Part shown: one piece after another, positions 44,349 to 54,400 of the stretch
Position numbering within the stretch: the first letter of the stretch is position 1
Layout of the letters: every line of letters starts with the position of its first letter
NCBI GenBank assembly: GCA_964533785.1
Contig: CAZHNG010000001.1
Span: forward strand, 28,629-92,628
DNA from: JANQRV01 sp964533785
GTDB lineage: Bacteria; Bacteroidota; Bacteroidia; Chitinophagales; Saprospiraceae
Direction of reading: 5' to 3'
Length of the DNA stretch: 64,000 nucleotides
The notes under the pieces: model-generated
What the model was told of the DNA's origin: nothing
The model's database searches: none
What the model saw: only the letters and a program-made list of their open reading frames with translations
Program-made: the position numbers and the translations under genes

Positions 44349-45893
44349 TTATGCGACTATCCTATTAGTGGCCCAATCTTCTACCTTCTTCTTTTCGGAG
44401 CTAAAATTGATCCCTATTTCAATTATCGTTTTTCCAGTACTTTTAAATTTGTCAGAATACCCCCTTTGCCGAATTTGTTCCAGAGCTTTTTCTGCTGATT
44501 GATCTAATTTGAATTCGAGCATAAAGACGTTCTTGTCGGTAACCACAATAGCATCGCACCTTCCACGACTTGTGTTCACTTCGCTTTCGATATACTGACC
44601 TAGATAGGTGAAGAAAATATGAATTAAATAATGATAATATGTTTCTGACTTGTGTTTAAAGAGTTGATAAGGTATAGTAGCGAATAAAGTATTAATGAGA
44701 TCAACGACAGATTCGATATCATTGTTAAGTAAAGCACGACTTAATTGTACAACCGCTGGGGTAGAAGTTGTATAATCACTTTCACGATAAGCTCCAAGCA
44801 GATGCTGCAAAAGAGACTCCTTAACCTCTCTGTTGGGATACCCAAGTGTCCAGATCCTTGTAGCTCGATCAATTCTTTTTACGGTGAGGTAGCCGGTCTG
44901 AAAAAGTAAGGCGTGCGTGCTGATGTTCTCAATTTCAAAACTATTAAAAGCAGTAGGACCTAGATCTAAATGTTCAATATCGTAGACTCCCCTTTTCTTT
45001 AATAAACTTACTAAAAAAGTAGGAGTTCCGGATTCGAACCAGAAATTTTCAAAATCACTGGCACTGAAAAACTGTAAAACAGAAAAAGGATTGTAAAGGT
45101 AATTCCGGCCATCCCAACTGTAGCCATTGTACCAATCTTTTATCTCTGAGAGTAATTCAGCAGGTGATAACTTCAAAATATCTTTGCTATAATCAATATG
45201 CGCAAAAAAATAGGTTTCCAGTTCTTGCTGGGTATAACCGCAAAGAGTGGTATAATTACGATGCAAAGAAATATCCTGCAAATGGTTCAGTACCGAGAAT
45301 ATGCTGGTACGGCTAAATTTTGCTACGCCGGTTAATAGCATAAACCTGATATAATCATCTGCGCTTTTAATAATAGAATAAAAATTTTTTAAAATTTCTC
45401 TGTTTTCTTTAGCTCGCGGCATATCTGTTAAAAAATCATTGATGGGCTTGTCATATTCATCAATCAAAATCACCACCTTGCCATGTGCACTGAGTTTCTT
45501 AATTAATTCAGCGAATTGAAGCGCAATAGTGGTATTTTCTAACTGGATGTCTTTTTCTTCTGCAATGTTATTTAATCCATATTTAATTGCTTTCTCTAAT
45601 CCTAATGTATGATAATCCCATTTACTAAAATCAATTCTTAACACCGGATTATGCTTATCCCAATCCCATCTCGTTTCTATCCAAAGCTCTCGAAATAATT
45701 CCACGCTGCCGGAAAACAATGCTTCAAGCGTGCTTATGAGTAAAGATTTTCCGAAACGGCGTGGTCGAGACAAAAAGAAATATTTTCCCGATTCAACAAG
45801 ATCGTAAATCAAAGGCGTTTTATCAATATAGAGATAATTCCCTTTTCTTAACTCACGGAAGGATTGTATCCCAATAGGTAATTTTTTCATCAT
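44349..45893 (-). CDS. AAA-ATPase-like / PD-(D/E)XK nuclease-like protein
   Basis: A 514-residue protein with the usual two-part layout of the PF09820-PF08011 family. The N-terminus has IGIQSFRELRKGNYLYIDKT, then a Walker A variant SRPRRFGKSLLIST (about residues 43-56) and a Walker B-like VVILIDEYDKP near residue 145. The C-terminal ~130 residues carry a PD-(D/E)XK core: GRCDAIVVTD then MLEFKLD (Asp...Glu-x-Lys). Such genes are numerous in Bacteroidota and their role is unsettled; nucleic-acid or conflict functions have been proposed. It begins 51 bp after the MORN-caspase gene on the same strand, so the two may form an operon. Confidence 0.85.
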   Translation of the reverse strand: MMKKLPIGIQSFRELRKGNYLYIDKTPLIYDLVESGKYFFLSRPRRFGKSLLISTLEALFSGSVELFRELWIETRWDWDKHNPVLRIDFSKWDYHTLGLEKAIKYGLNNIAEEKDIQLENTTIALQFAELIKKLSAHGKVVILIDEYDKPINDFLTDMPRAKENREILKNFYSIIKSADDYIRFMLLTGVAKFSRTSIFSVLNHLQDISLHRNYTTLCGYTQQELETYFFAHIDYSKDILKLSPAELLSEIKDWYNGYSWDGRNYLYNPFSVLQFFSASDFENFWFESGTPTFLVSLLKKRGVYDIEHLDLGPTAFNSFEIENISTHALLFQTGYLTVKRIDRATRIWTLGYPNREVKESLLQHLLGAYRESDYTTSTPAVVQLSRALLNNDIESVVDLINTLFATIPYQLFKHKSETYYHYLIHIFFTYLGQYIESEVNTSRGRCDAIVVTDKNVFMLEFKLDQSAEKALEQIRQRGYSDKFKSTGKTIIEIGINFSSEKKKVEDWATNRIVA

Positions 45894-45944
45894 TACAAAT
45901 ATACCACCTATTTATACAAGAGGACAAAAAAAGTTAAAAGCCAT

Positions 45945-47897
45945 CTACCTGCGGACAGCGATAGTCATATTATGATCATACTTCCCCATCATAATGGGTG
46001 ATTGCCGCTTTCCCGTATAGGCACGCACATTGAAATAAACGAAATCATAGAGTTCCTCAATGGTGACCACCTTATCATTGTTTCCGTCCGCTTCTCCTTT
46101 CAGGCCGCGAATGAGGAAATGACTGAACACTCCTTGCCTTAATCCGCTGGATTCCAGCGAAGTTTCGTCCGATTTAGAAGACATTAGTAAAGCCGAGCCA
46201 CTTTCCGCCTGGGCAAGAGTGGTGTAATAAGTTCTTAACGCATCGGGAATTTTATCCCCCCGCATGGCTAACAAACTACCCGAGTGGCAGGCATCCGCAA
46301 TACACAGTTTATATTTAGCTTCGCTTTGCGCAAATATGTCGTTGATCTCCTCGTGATATAATTTTTGGTTATACCCGTCGAAATCGATAGGAAGGAAGGA
46401 TCCTTTCAATCCGTGCCCGGAAAAATAAAGGATGACCAGATCATTTTCTTTGGCCCGGGCAAATACGTTTCTCATAGTCCCTAAAACATTTTCTTTGGTG
46501 GCAGCCTCATCAACAAGGATTTTGACGTGTTCATCATCAAGTGCGCCACCTTCAGGGCTTTTAAAAAATGCGTACATGCGATAAGCATCATCATCTGTGT
46601 AACGGAGTACCGGCATGTGATCATAATCTGCGACGCCAACGATCACTGCCCAAACCTCAACCTCAGGATTCAGGGTAAAGGTCTTTAAATGACTGGGGGA
46701 CTCCTTACTCTCCTTTTCATATTTCTGCTCACTGACAAAAGTTCCTTCCGACCAATACCCCCTCACTTTGGTACCATTAACTAAGGTAAGCGTGCCGTAA
46801 CCATCAAAACTCCCTCCAACCATTTGGCCTTCGTAAACCTCTCCATTCAGATAAGTTACTTTACCTTGTCCATCGGGCAAGCCGTTGGAAAAACTGCCTA
46901 CGTACACCGTACCATCCCTGAAATGATAAGTACCTTGCCCCTTCTGACAATCACCTGAAATGCAACCCAATTGTACCTGATCCAATTTCTTTTTATCTCC
47001 CTGGTACTCTCCGTTGACCCATTGCCCCTCAATAATCTGGCCATTAGAAAAATACATTCTTCCCTTGCCGTGCCGTACACCCTGCGAAAAAGCTCCTACG
47101 TATTTATCACCGTTCGGATGGTAAAATGTTCCGCTCACATCAGGCTTCCCGTGCCGGAAAAAGCCATCGTACTTACTGCCGTCCGGGTAGGCGTATATTC
47201 CCTGACCATTGGTGCATTCACCGGAAATACACCCGGATTGAATATCCGAATCGTCGACGGTGTGACCTTGAGTAATCACAAAATCTTCAACAAAATTCCC
47301 GTATTCATCTACGGGCTGGCCTCTCTTCCAAAAACCAGTACGTTTCATCCCATCAGAGAAAGTCTTGGTTCCGCGTCCATCCGGATAACGTTTTTTCCAC
47401 TGCCCCTGGTAGCTGCTGCCATCAGCGTAATGACAAACACCATAGCCGTGAACTTCCCCGCCTTGAAAATCACCAATGTAAATGGCACCGCTAGGATAAA
47501 TATAAATGCCCTTCCCATTGCGGCAATCACCCGAAATGCAACCAATTTGTTTGTCTTCCGCTCCTTTATCCACCAGGTCATTTTTCACAACCGGCTTTGT
47601 TAAGCGGCCATTCTCCCAAAACCCTTCCCGGCGGCTACCATCAGGTAAGGTTTCCATACCTTCCCCGTTGGGCTCGTCATTTTTCCATTGACCCTGGTAA
47701 CGGGTGCCGTCAGCATAGTATAGACTACCTATCCCACTTCTTTCGCCATCTAAAAATTGCCCAACGTACTTTGACCCGCTTTTATATTGATAGGTCCCGC
47801 TTCCTGTGAAACAATTTCCAGAAATACATTGAGAAAAAACACTGATTGGCAGCAAGGAAAAACAAAAAACTATCGGAATAATCAAGTGGTTGTTCAT
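45945..47897 (-). CDS. caspase family protein with MORN repeats
   Basis: A 650-residue exported protein (signal IIPIVFCFSLLPISVFSQ). Residues ~20-400 are four cassettes of about 75-100 residues, each opening with CISG-x-C (CISGNC, CISGDC, CISGEC, CISGDC) and each holding about three MORN repeats (YxGxxxxGxxxGxG). Residues ~415-650 are a C14 caspase-like protease: VWAVIVGVADYDH, the catalytic His in ILYFSGHG and the catalytic Cys in CIADACHSG. The ATG was taken over a TTG two codons upstream. It would act outside the cytosol if the signal is used. The AAA/PD-(D/E)XK gene follows after 51 bp. Confidence 0.9.
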   Translation of the reverse strand: MNNHLIIPIVFCFSLLPISVFSQCISGNCFTGSGTYQYKSGSKYVGQFLDGERSGIGSLYYADGTRYQGQWKNDEPNGEGMETLPDGSRREGFWENGRLTKPVVKNDLVDKGAEDKQIGCISGDCRNGKGIYIYPSGAIYIGDFQGGEVHGYGVCHYADGSSYQGQWKKRYPDGRGTKTFSDGMKRTGFWKRGQPVDEYGNFVEDFVITQGHTVDDSDIQSGCISGECTNGQGIYAYPDGSKYDGFFRHGKPDVSGTFYHPNGDKYVGAFSQGVRHGKGRMYFSNGQIIEGQWVNGEYQGDKKKLDQVQLGCISGDCQKGQGTYHFRDGTVYVGSFSNGLPDGQGKVTYLNGEVYEGQMVGGSFDGYGTLTLVNGTKVRGYWSEGTFVSEQKYEKESKESPSHLKTFTLNPEVEVWAVIVGVADYDHMPVLRYTDDDAYRMYAFFKSPEGGALDDEHVKILVDEAATKENVLGTMRNVFARAKENDLVILYFSGHGLKGSFLPIDFDGYNQKLYHEEINDIFAQSEAKYKLCIADACHSGSLLAMRGDKIPDALRTYYTTLAQAESGSALLMSSKSDETSLESSGLRQGVFSHFLIRGLKGEADGNNDKVVTIEELYDFVYFNVRAYTGKRQSPIMMGKYDHNMTIAVRR

Positions 47898-48448
47898 GAA
47901 CAATGTTTTTGGGTAATTGCAATCCGTTTAAAAACATGAGTCATCCCATTTTTAGTATAAAACACAATCATTCCATTGATTACCCAAAGCATTACGAGTT
48001 GTCAACTACAGATTTATGAACTCGACACTCATCCTCCAAAACAAGGTTGTATACTAAAAAACTGAAAACGAGCTGCAAATAAATATTGCATGTCATTCGG
48101 AATGACTAAGTAAGTAGCTTTAGATTACAGATAGTTCACAGACAATCTCTTACAGTCTGGCATCTGAAGTCTTACTTAATGTCATATAAAAATTAAAGAT
48201 ATGAATATATCTCTAATTTTTAAATATCAAAAATGTTAAGGAGTTGCAACAATTTCCCAGACGAGTTTAAACAAGTGTTACCTGTTGAAAAACAAAGCAT
48301 TTGACCTATAAGACTTGAGGAACACTCCAGCCTTTAGCCTACACTTTTACAAGGGATTACCTAGGTTGACACCCGAAACAAATCTGCACATTTGATCGTT
48401 GAATTGCTCAGAATTTTCTAATTTGGAGGCCTAAAAACCGATAGTCCC
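47898..48448. other. divergent intergenic region with AT-rich hairpin
   Basis: No gene seen. It holds the promoters for the MORN-caspase (leftward) and the giant surface protein (rightward). A hairpin at 48188-48221 has arms AAAAATTAAAGATAT and ATATCTCTAATTTTT (one mismatch, 4-nt loop). A run of T or A on each side makes it terminator-like in either direction, but its position in a divergent region is odd. Confidence 0.45.
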
Positions 48449-51400
48449 ATGAAAGTAAAACTACACGCATGTGTTTACATGACGCTTTATTTGCTCTCCA
48501 ATTTCTTTCCATTAAACACGAATGACTTATCAAATCAAAATGTAGAATCCTCCGTCTTATTTTGGTTGACGGATGGAACGGCCTTGTGCGATGAAGAATT
48601 TTGCGTTTCGGTCCGAACCCGGGATTTCAATCAGATCGTCAATTTTGGGTTTTCGCTGAACTGGAACCCGGAACGGCTCCTTTATACCCAATCGAATTTA
48701 ATTGCTGATACATTATTACAAGGGGCCAATTTCAATGAAACCCAGGTAAATATGGGGAATTTGGGGTTTTCCTGGCAATCCCCTGTCCAAGATGGTCAAG
48801 GGCTTAGCTTCAACAGAGACGAGGAAATCATTAATGTTTGCTTCCAGGATATGGTCATTGCTACCACTACCGTTCCCATTGATTTCGCGGATCAACCCAT
48901 AGCTCGAACCATACAATCGGCGGAAGATGACGGCCTGGCCTTCGAATCATCTGATAAAAGAATACAGCTAGAGTGTGACGAAGGCTGTAAAGCGGCCTTT
49001 TCATTTTCCGTATTGGACAGTTGTGGTTCCGTACAGTTTTTCAATGAATCAGCAGGTGCCGGATTAAGTTACAACTGGAATTTTGGCGACGGCACCGTTT
49101 CTCAACTGGAAAACCCTGCCCATACTTATAATTCGATCAGACCGGAAGGTTTCCAGGTACGATTGGAAATTACCAGCGAAAGTGACTGTTCAGACAACAC
49201 AACGCAAACGGTAATAGTCATGGGACAAGACGATAGCCCTGCTGAAATAGTTTGTCCTCAGGATACCGCCGTGGATTGCACAGTAGCCCTGATTCCGGAG
49301 AATACGGGAGAGTTGATCGTAACGGACAATTGTGGTATTAATGATATCCAAATTACGATCAACGATGAGGTTACCACCGAAGCAACCTGCTCCCGGGTAA
49401 TCAAACGCACCTGGGTAGTTGTCGATAAATCAGACAATATCAGTTCCTGTCAGCAGATCATTTCAGTGATCGATCAATCAGGCCCGGAAATCAGCGATTG
49501 TCCACCGGGGATTTCTGTGACTAATGATCCTGGAGATTGTGGTGCCGTGATCAGTATTGTACCTCCAACGGCCACCGATGCTTGTAACGCCGTCCTCAGC
49601 CTGACCAATGATTATACGAATAACAATAGTGCCAGTGATTTCTATCCGGTTGGGACGACTGTGGTCACCTGGTCTGCTATTGACGATTGCGGTAATGTTA
49701 CTGCTAATTGTAGTCATAGTATTACCGTTAGTGATAATGAAGCCCCAACGATCGAATGCATGACTACGGATACCACCATTACGGCTACGCCGGGAGCTTT
49801 TGGAGCGATCGTCGAATTTGAAGAACCATCCTTTACAGATAATTGCAGTGCCAATACTATGAGCAGCCACCAATCCGGCGATTTTTTTCCTTGCGGAGAG
49901 ACCATTGTGACCTTCAATGCTGTAGACGAAGCCGGTAACACCTCAGAAAGCTGTATATTTATTATTAATGTAGTTTGTGATAATGATATTGAATTTTCGC
50001 CCGTTACTTGCGGTATGGCCGTCACTACCAGGTACTCGGGTGACCGGTCAGACAATGAACCTTCTGATCCGGTTATCGAAGTTGTGGATATCCGATCCAG
50101 AGACTTTGCCCCTGTTAATCAAGATGTTTCCGATCAATTCAATATTACTTCCGACCCACGCTGGACGGCCTTCAACCTAGGAGAAGTATTTGGTCTGGCC
50201 ATCGACGACAATGACTTCATTTACGCCAGTTCCACCAGCATCTACCCCGTCAATTACTTTGGCGCCAACCAGGAAAATACGGGTGGTGAGATCTACCGCA
50301 TTAACCCGTTAACGGGAGAAGTGGTCTTGTTCCAAAGACTTCCTAACTCTGGTCAAGGCCTGGGTAACCTATGCTTTGCCAATCACAATGGTGGCCGTTA
50401 TCTATTTGTCACCAACTGGGAAAACGGTTTCGTTTATCAAATCGACCTCGATGACTGGAATGGCAACCCTGATGTCAGAAGCAACTACGAAGCTTTTGAT
50501 ATTTTCCAAATGGACGTCGATTCTTTAGGCTACGCACCATTAGGGCAACTGACCTGGGGTATTGCCTACAATCCATTTGACGAACGGCTTTATTTTGGCA
50601 GGTGGATGCAAAACGGCGGTAGATTACCTGCTCCCAATAATTGTAGATCCTGCGATAATGAAAATCAAACGGAAGGACTAGGTCCAAATACCATACATTC
50701 TGTCCCGCTTGATGAAAACGGCAGTCTGGTTTTAAATGATTTAAGAACGGACATCACCCTCGAACGGGTATTTCAATTAACGGATCTGGACACCTTAATT
50801 TCTAATCCCGTTTCTGATATTGCCTTTTCTACCACTGGCAAAATGCTGATTACCGAAAGAACAATGTGCTGTCCAGATGAAATCAGCGGAGGGAGGGCCA
50901 GGGTACTCGAGTATGAACAACAGGATAATGCCTGGACTATCGTACCCGACAAGACCATATACATAGGTACTGCCGGCAGTAATAATGCCAATAATTCTTC
51001 CGGAGGCATCGATTATGGTTACGCCGGTTTTAACAGTAATAATCCCGACCTGCTTCCTGCTTGTGATGACCTTATCTGGGTTACTGCAGACATCAACCTT
51101 TATAATACTTTTGGAATTGCCGGTATCCCAGGTGTGGGTAATAATAGTACCATGCCTGCTACGTATTATATCAACTTATCGGACAGCGGCAGTGATGCTG
51201 AACAACGAATGATGGGAGATATAGAAATTTTGAAATGTGGCTGCCCTATTCCTTCGGTTGCAGAATTTTGCGACTCTGTTCAGGTCGAATTTTCGGGATA
51301 CGGCCAGCCTGATTCTTGTTGCTGGTCCGTTGATTTGATCAATAATTGGGATGAACCTAACATCACAAGAGTTGAGGCCGAAATTCTAACCCCCGGCTTG

Positions 51401-54400
51401 ATTTTCAATGAAATTGAGACGCAGCAAGGTTTTGTTGTTAACATAGCCAACGGCCGCCCTAATCAAATGGCCAGTATCAGATTTCAAGGCGGCGTGATTC
51501 CCAATGGGGAATTTCGTGATGTGGTTAATTTCTGTTTTGCCGGAGAGACAGACGCAGTGGAGCAGGAAGTCATTTTCCGCTGGTACGAACAGATACCGGG
51601 GATGGAAGAGCAATTGGTATGTACCAACCGTTTAATTTCCAATTGTAGCGGGCCATTCCCTGATAGCCTATGCCTTACCGTCCTTTCGGATAGTGTTTAT
51701 TGCGATACGCTGGATTATTTCGCTTATGAATTCCAGATCCGTAACGAGCTGGATCGCTCTATCACTTCCCTTTATCTGTATCCGGATTCAATGGATTCTA
51801 ATTTTTCTTTTGAGCCCAGCACCATTAATTTAGTGGACCCATTGCCCCCTAACCAAACTTCGGAACTTATTTCCGTCCGGATTCTTTCCGATACTTCGGT
51901 TACCGATACTACGCAATTTGCTTTCAGCATCACGGCCTTTGACAATGACAGCGATTATTATTGTAATGACCTGGATTCGCTTGAATTGATGCTGGTTCCC
52001 TGTTGTCTTTCTTGTAAAAGCAGTTACGTGGAGATCGATGAAATGCAAAGTGACGATGTTTCTTGTTGTTACACTCTTGATGTCTTTAATGAATGTCCGG
52101 ATAGTGAATACCAAAAACTGGAGTTAGAATTGCTTACACCGGGTGCTGCTTTCGGCTCCTACTATACCGGTGGCGATCAATTATCAGAATGGAGTAATCC
52201 TGTTGCGACAAACCGCAGAGTACAATGGCAATACAATACGGGGTCTATTCCTACGGGTGAATTGGATAACCTCATCAATTTCTGCCTGGATTCCGTTGGG
52301 ATAAATGCTCTTGACTCCGTAGCTCTAACGGTAAAATGGCTTGACGCACGAGATAGTCTGATTTGCGTAGACAGCCTCCGGATCGATTGTCTGATCCCGG
52401 ATAATGATTGTGCAGCAATCATGGTTGACACGCTTGTGCATTTGGGCGATGGTAATTTTGCTTACGCTGTTTCGTTTTCCAATATTGCTTCCCCATCACA
52501 TCCAGCCAACCTAATCGATATTTTCAATATTTCACCGGATACGGTTTGTATTTCTCCCATCGACGCCGATAGCATCTGTGCGCCACTCACCCTCCCCTGC
52601 TCAACGGATAGCGGCGCCAGTTGCAGTCAATCTTTCCTGATCACCAACGCTGCTTCCGGAGGCACTATAACCTTCCAACTCGGCCTGTCTGACACTACTA
52701 CCATGGGGGATGATGCCTTGTGGCGCTGTTTCGAATCGGATACCTTTTCTATTGATCTACCGCATGTGCCCGTCATGGATTGTCCGGGAGATATTACCTT
52801 ATTCTGTTGCGGGGCTTTTGATGTGCCCATGCCAATGGTTTTAGATACTACCGGTAATGCCCAGGTACAATGTATCCGCAGCGACGACAGAGATCTGACA
52901 GCGCCATTCACCAAAGGCACTACCGACATTACCTGCATTGCGACTAATGATTTTGGACAAACTGATACTTGTGTTTATTCCGTAGTAGTCATTGATACCC
53001 TGGCGCCGATCGTAGAATGTCCAATGATAGATACTTTATTTACTGATGAAACTTGTTTTGGGGTTAATCTGCCCGATTATACTTCAGCAGTTAATATCAT
53101 TGACAGTTGTTTAACCGGTATTACCGTTATTCAATCACCCGACCCGGGTACTTTATTGGACCCCGGGTTGTACGAAATACAAATCTCAGTAGTGGATGCC
53201 TGCCTGAATCTAGGTACCTGTACCATCGATCTTGCCGTCATTTGTGATGTTGATCCCCCTTGCGACAGCTTGTTGGTTGACTATACCAGGGATACTGTTG
53301 TTCCCGATAGCTGTTGTTATGAAATTGCATTAACCGATATCGACGATGGTTTCTACCCGGCAGTAAGGATATATACCGATGTACCCACGACCATCACCAG
53401 CCTCGACCCATTGAACCGCTGGCGGATCACCAACAGTACCGATACAGATACCTTTAACTTGATTCCCCGGGTTTCTCCGATAAACGATAACGATCTGGGG
53501 CCTATCGCCAGAATATGTACCGATAACTTTATTACTGAACCACATCCCGTTTATTTGGACTGGATGAGCCAGGGCATTGATGGTGAACTTTTCCCGATTT
53601 GCACGGATACCTTATTATTTGATTGTGATACGACAAAATGTTGCCAGGACGAAATGATCTTTTTAGATCGTGCCGAAATGGTAACGGTCGATTATACTTT
53701 AGAGGAGTGCTACGCACAAGTCAGTTGGTCCGGTCTGGGAGAATGTGATCGCATCATCTGGGATTGGGGAGATGGCACTACTAGCGAATTCATCACACTG
53801 GATAGCACCCTGCAGCATACTTTTGCAACGGAAGGGCCACATAATATCTGTTATACTATCGAAGAAACAACGCGTAGTGGAAATACCTGCTGGTCAAGCC
53901 CTACTTTCTGTCTACCGGAAATGGCGGCTTGCGATTCGCTCCTCCGTACCTGCGAACCCTGTGATGAGAACTCCATCACAGGGCCAAATCTCATCGAAAA
54001 TGGAAATTTCGAACAAGATAACCTCAGCGGGTTTGAATCCGATTACACTTTTGTTTTAAGCGGCGAAATACTGATGGGGCAGTACGGTATCCGGAATAGT
54101 TTTACGCTGGACAACCCGCAATGGGCCGGTATTGATCATACGACAGGTCAGGGTTCAAGAAGATTCTTGGTGGTGAACGGTGCACAGAATATCAATGCTG
54201 CCATTTGGCGGGATACTGTTGCGGTTAATCCGGATCGCCAACATACGTTTTGTGCTTATGTCAATAATATACTCTTACCTGAATTAGATCTTAACGACCC
54301 CGAAATCGTTGTACGGGTGAACGGCACACCCATAATTGCGGAAGCTGTGATTTCAGAGAATCCGGATTTATGGATACTCATCACCGGCAGTTGGTTTTCC

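Noticed and set aside
44349..45893. AAA/PD-(D/E)XK gene as a transposon-borne ATPase
   Set aside because: No transposase, terminal inverted repeats or target duplication can be seen around it.
46971..47603. 210-codon plus-strand ORF
   Set aside because: Antisense to the MORN repeats; the long open frame is a by-product of their repetitive codon use.
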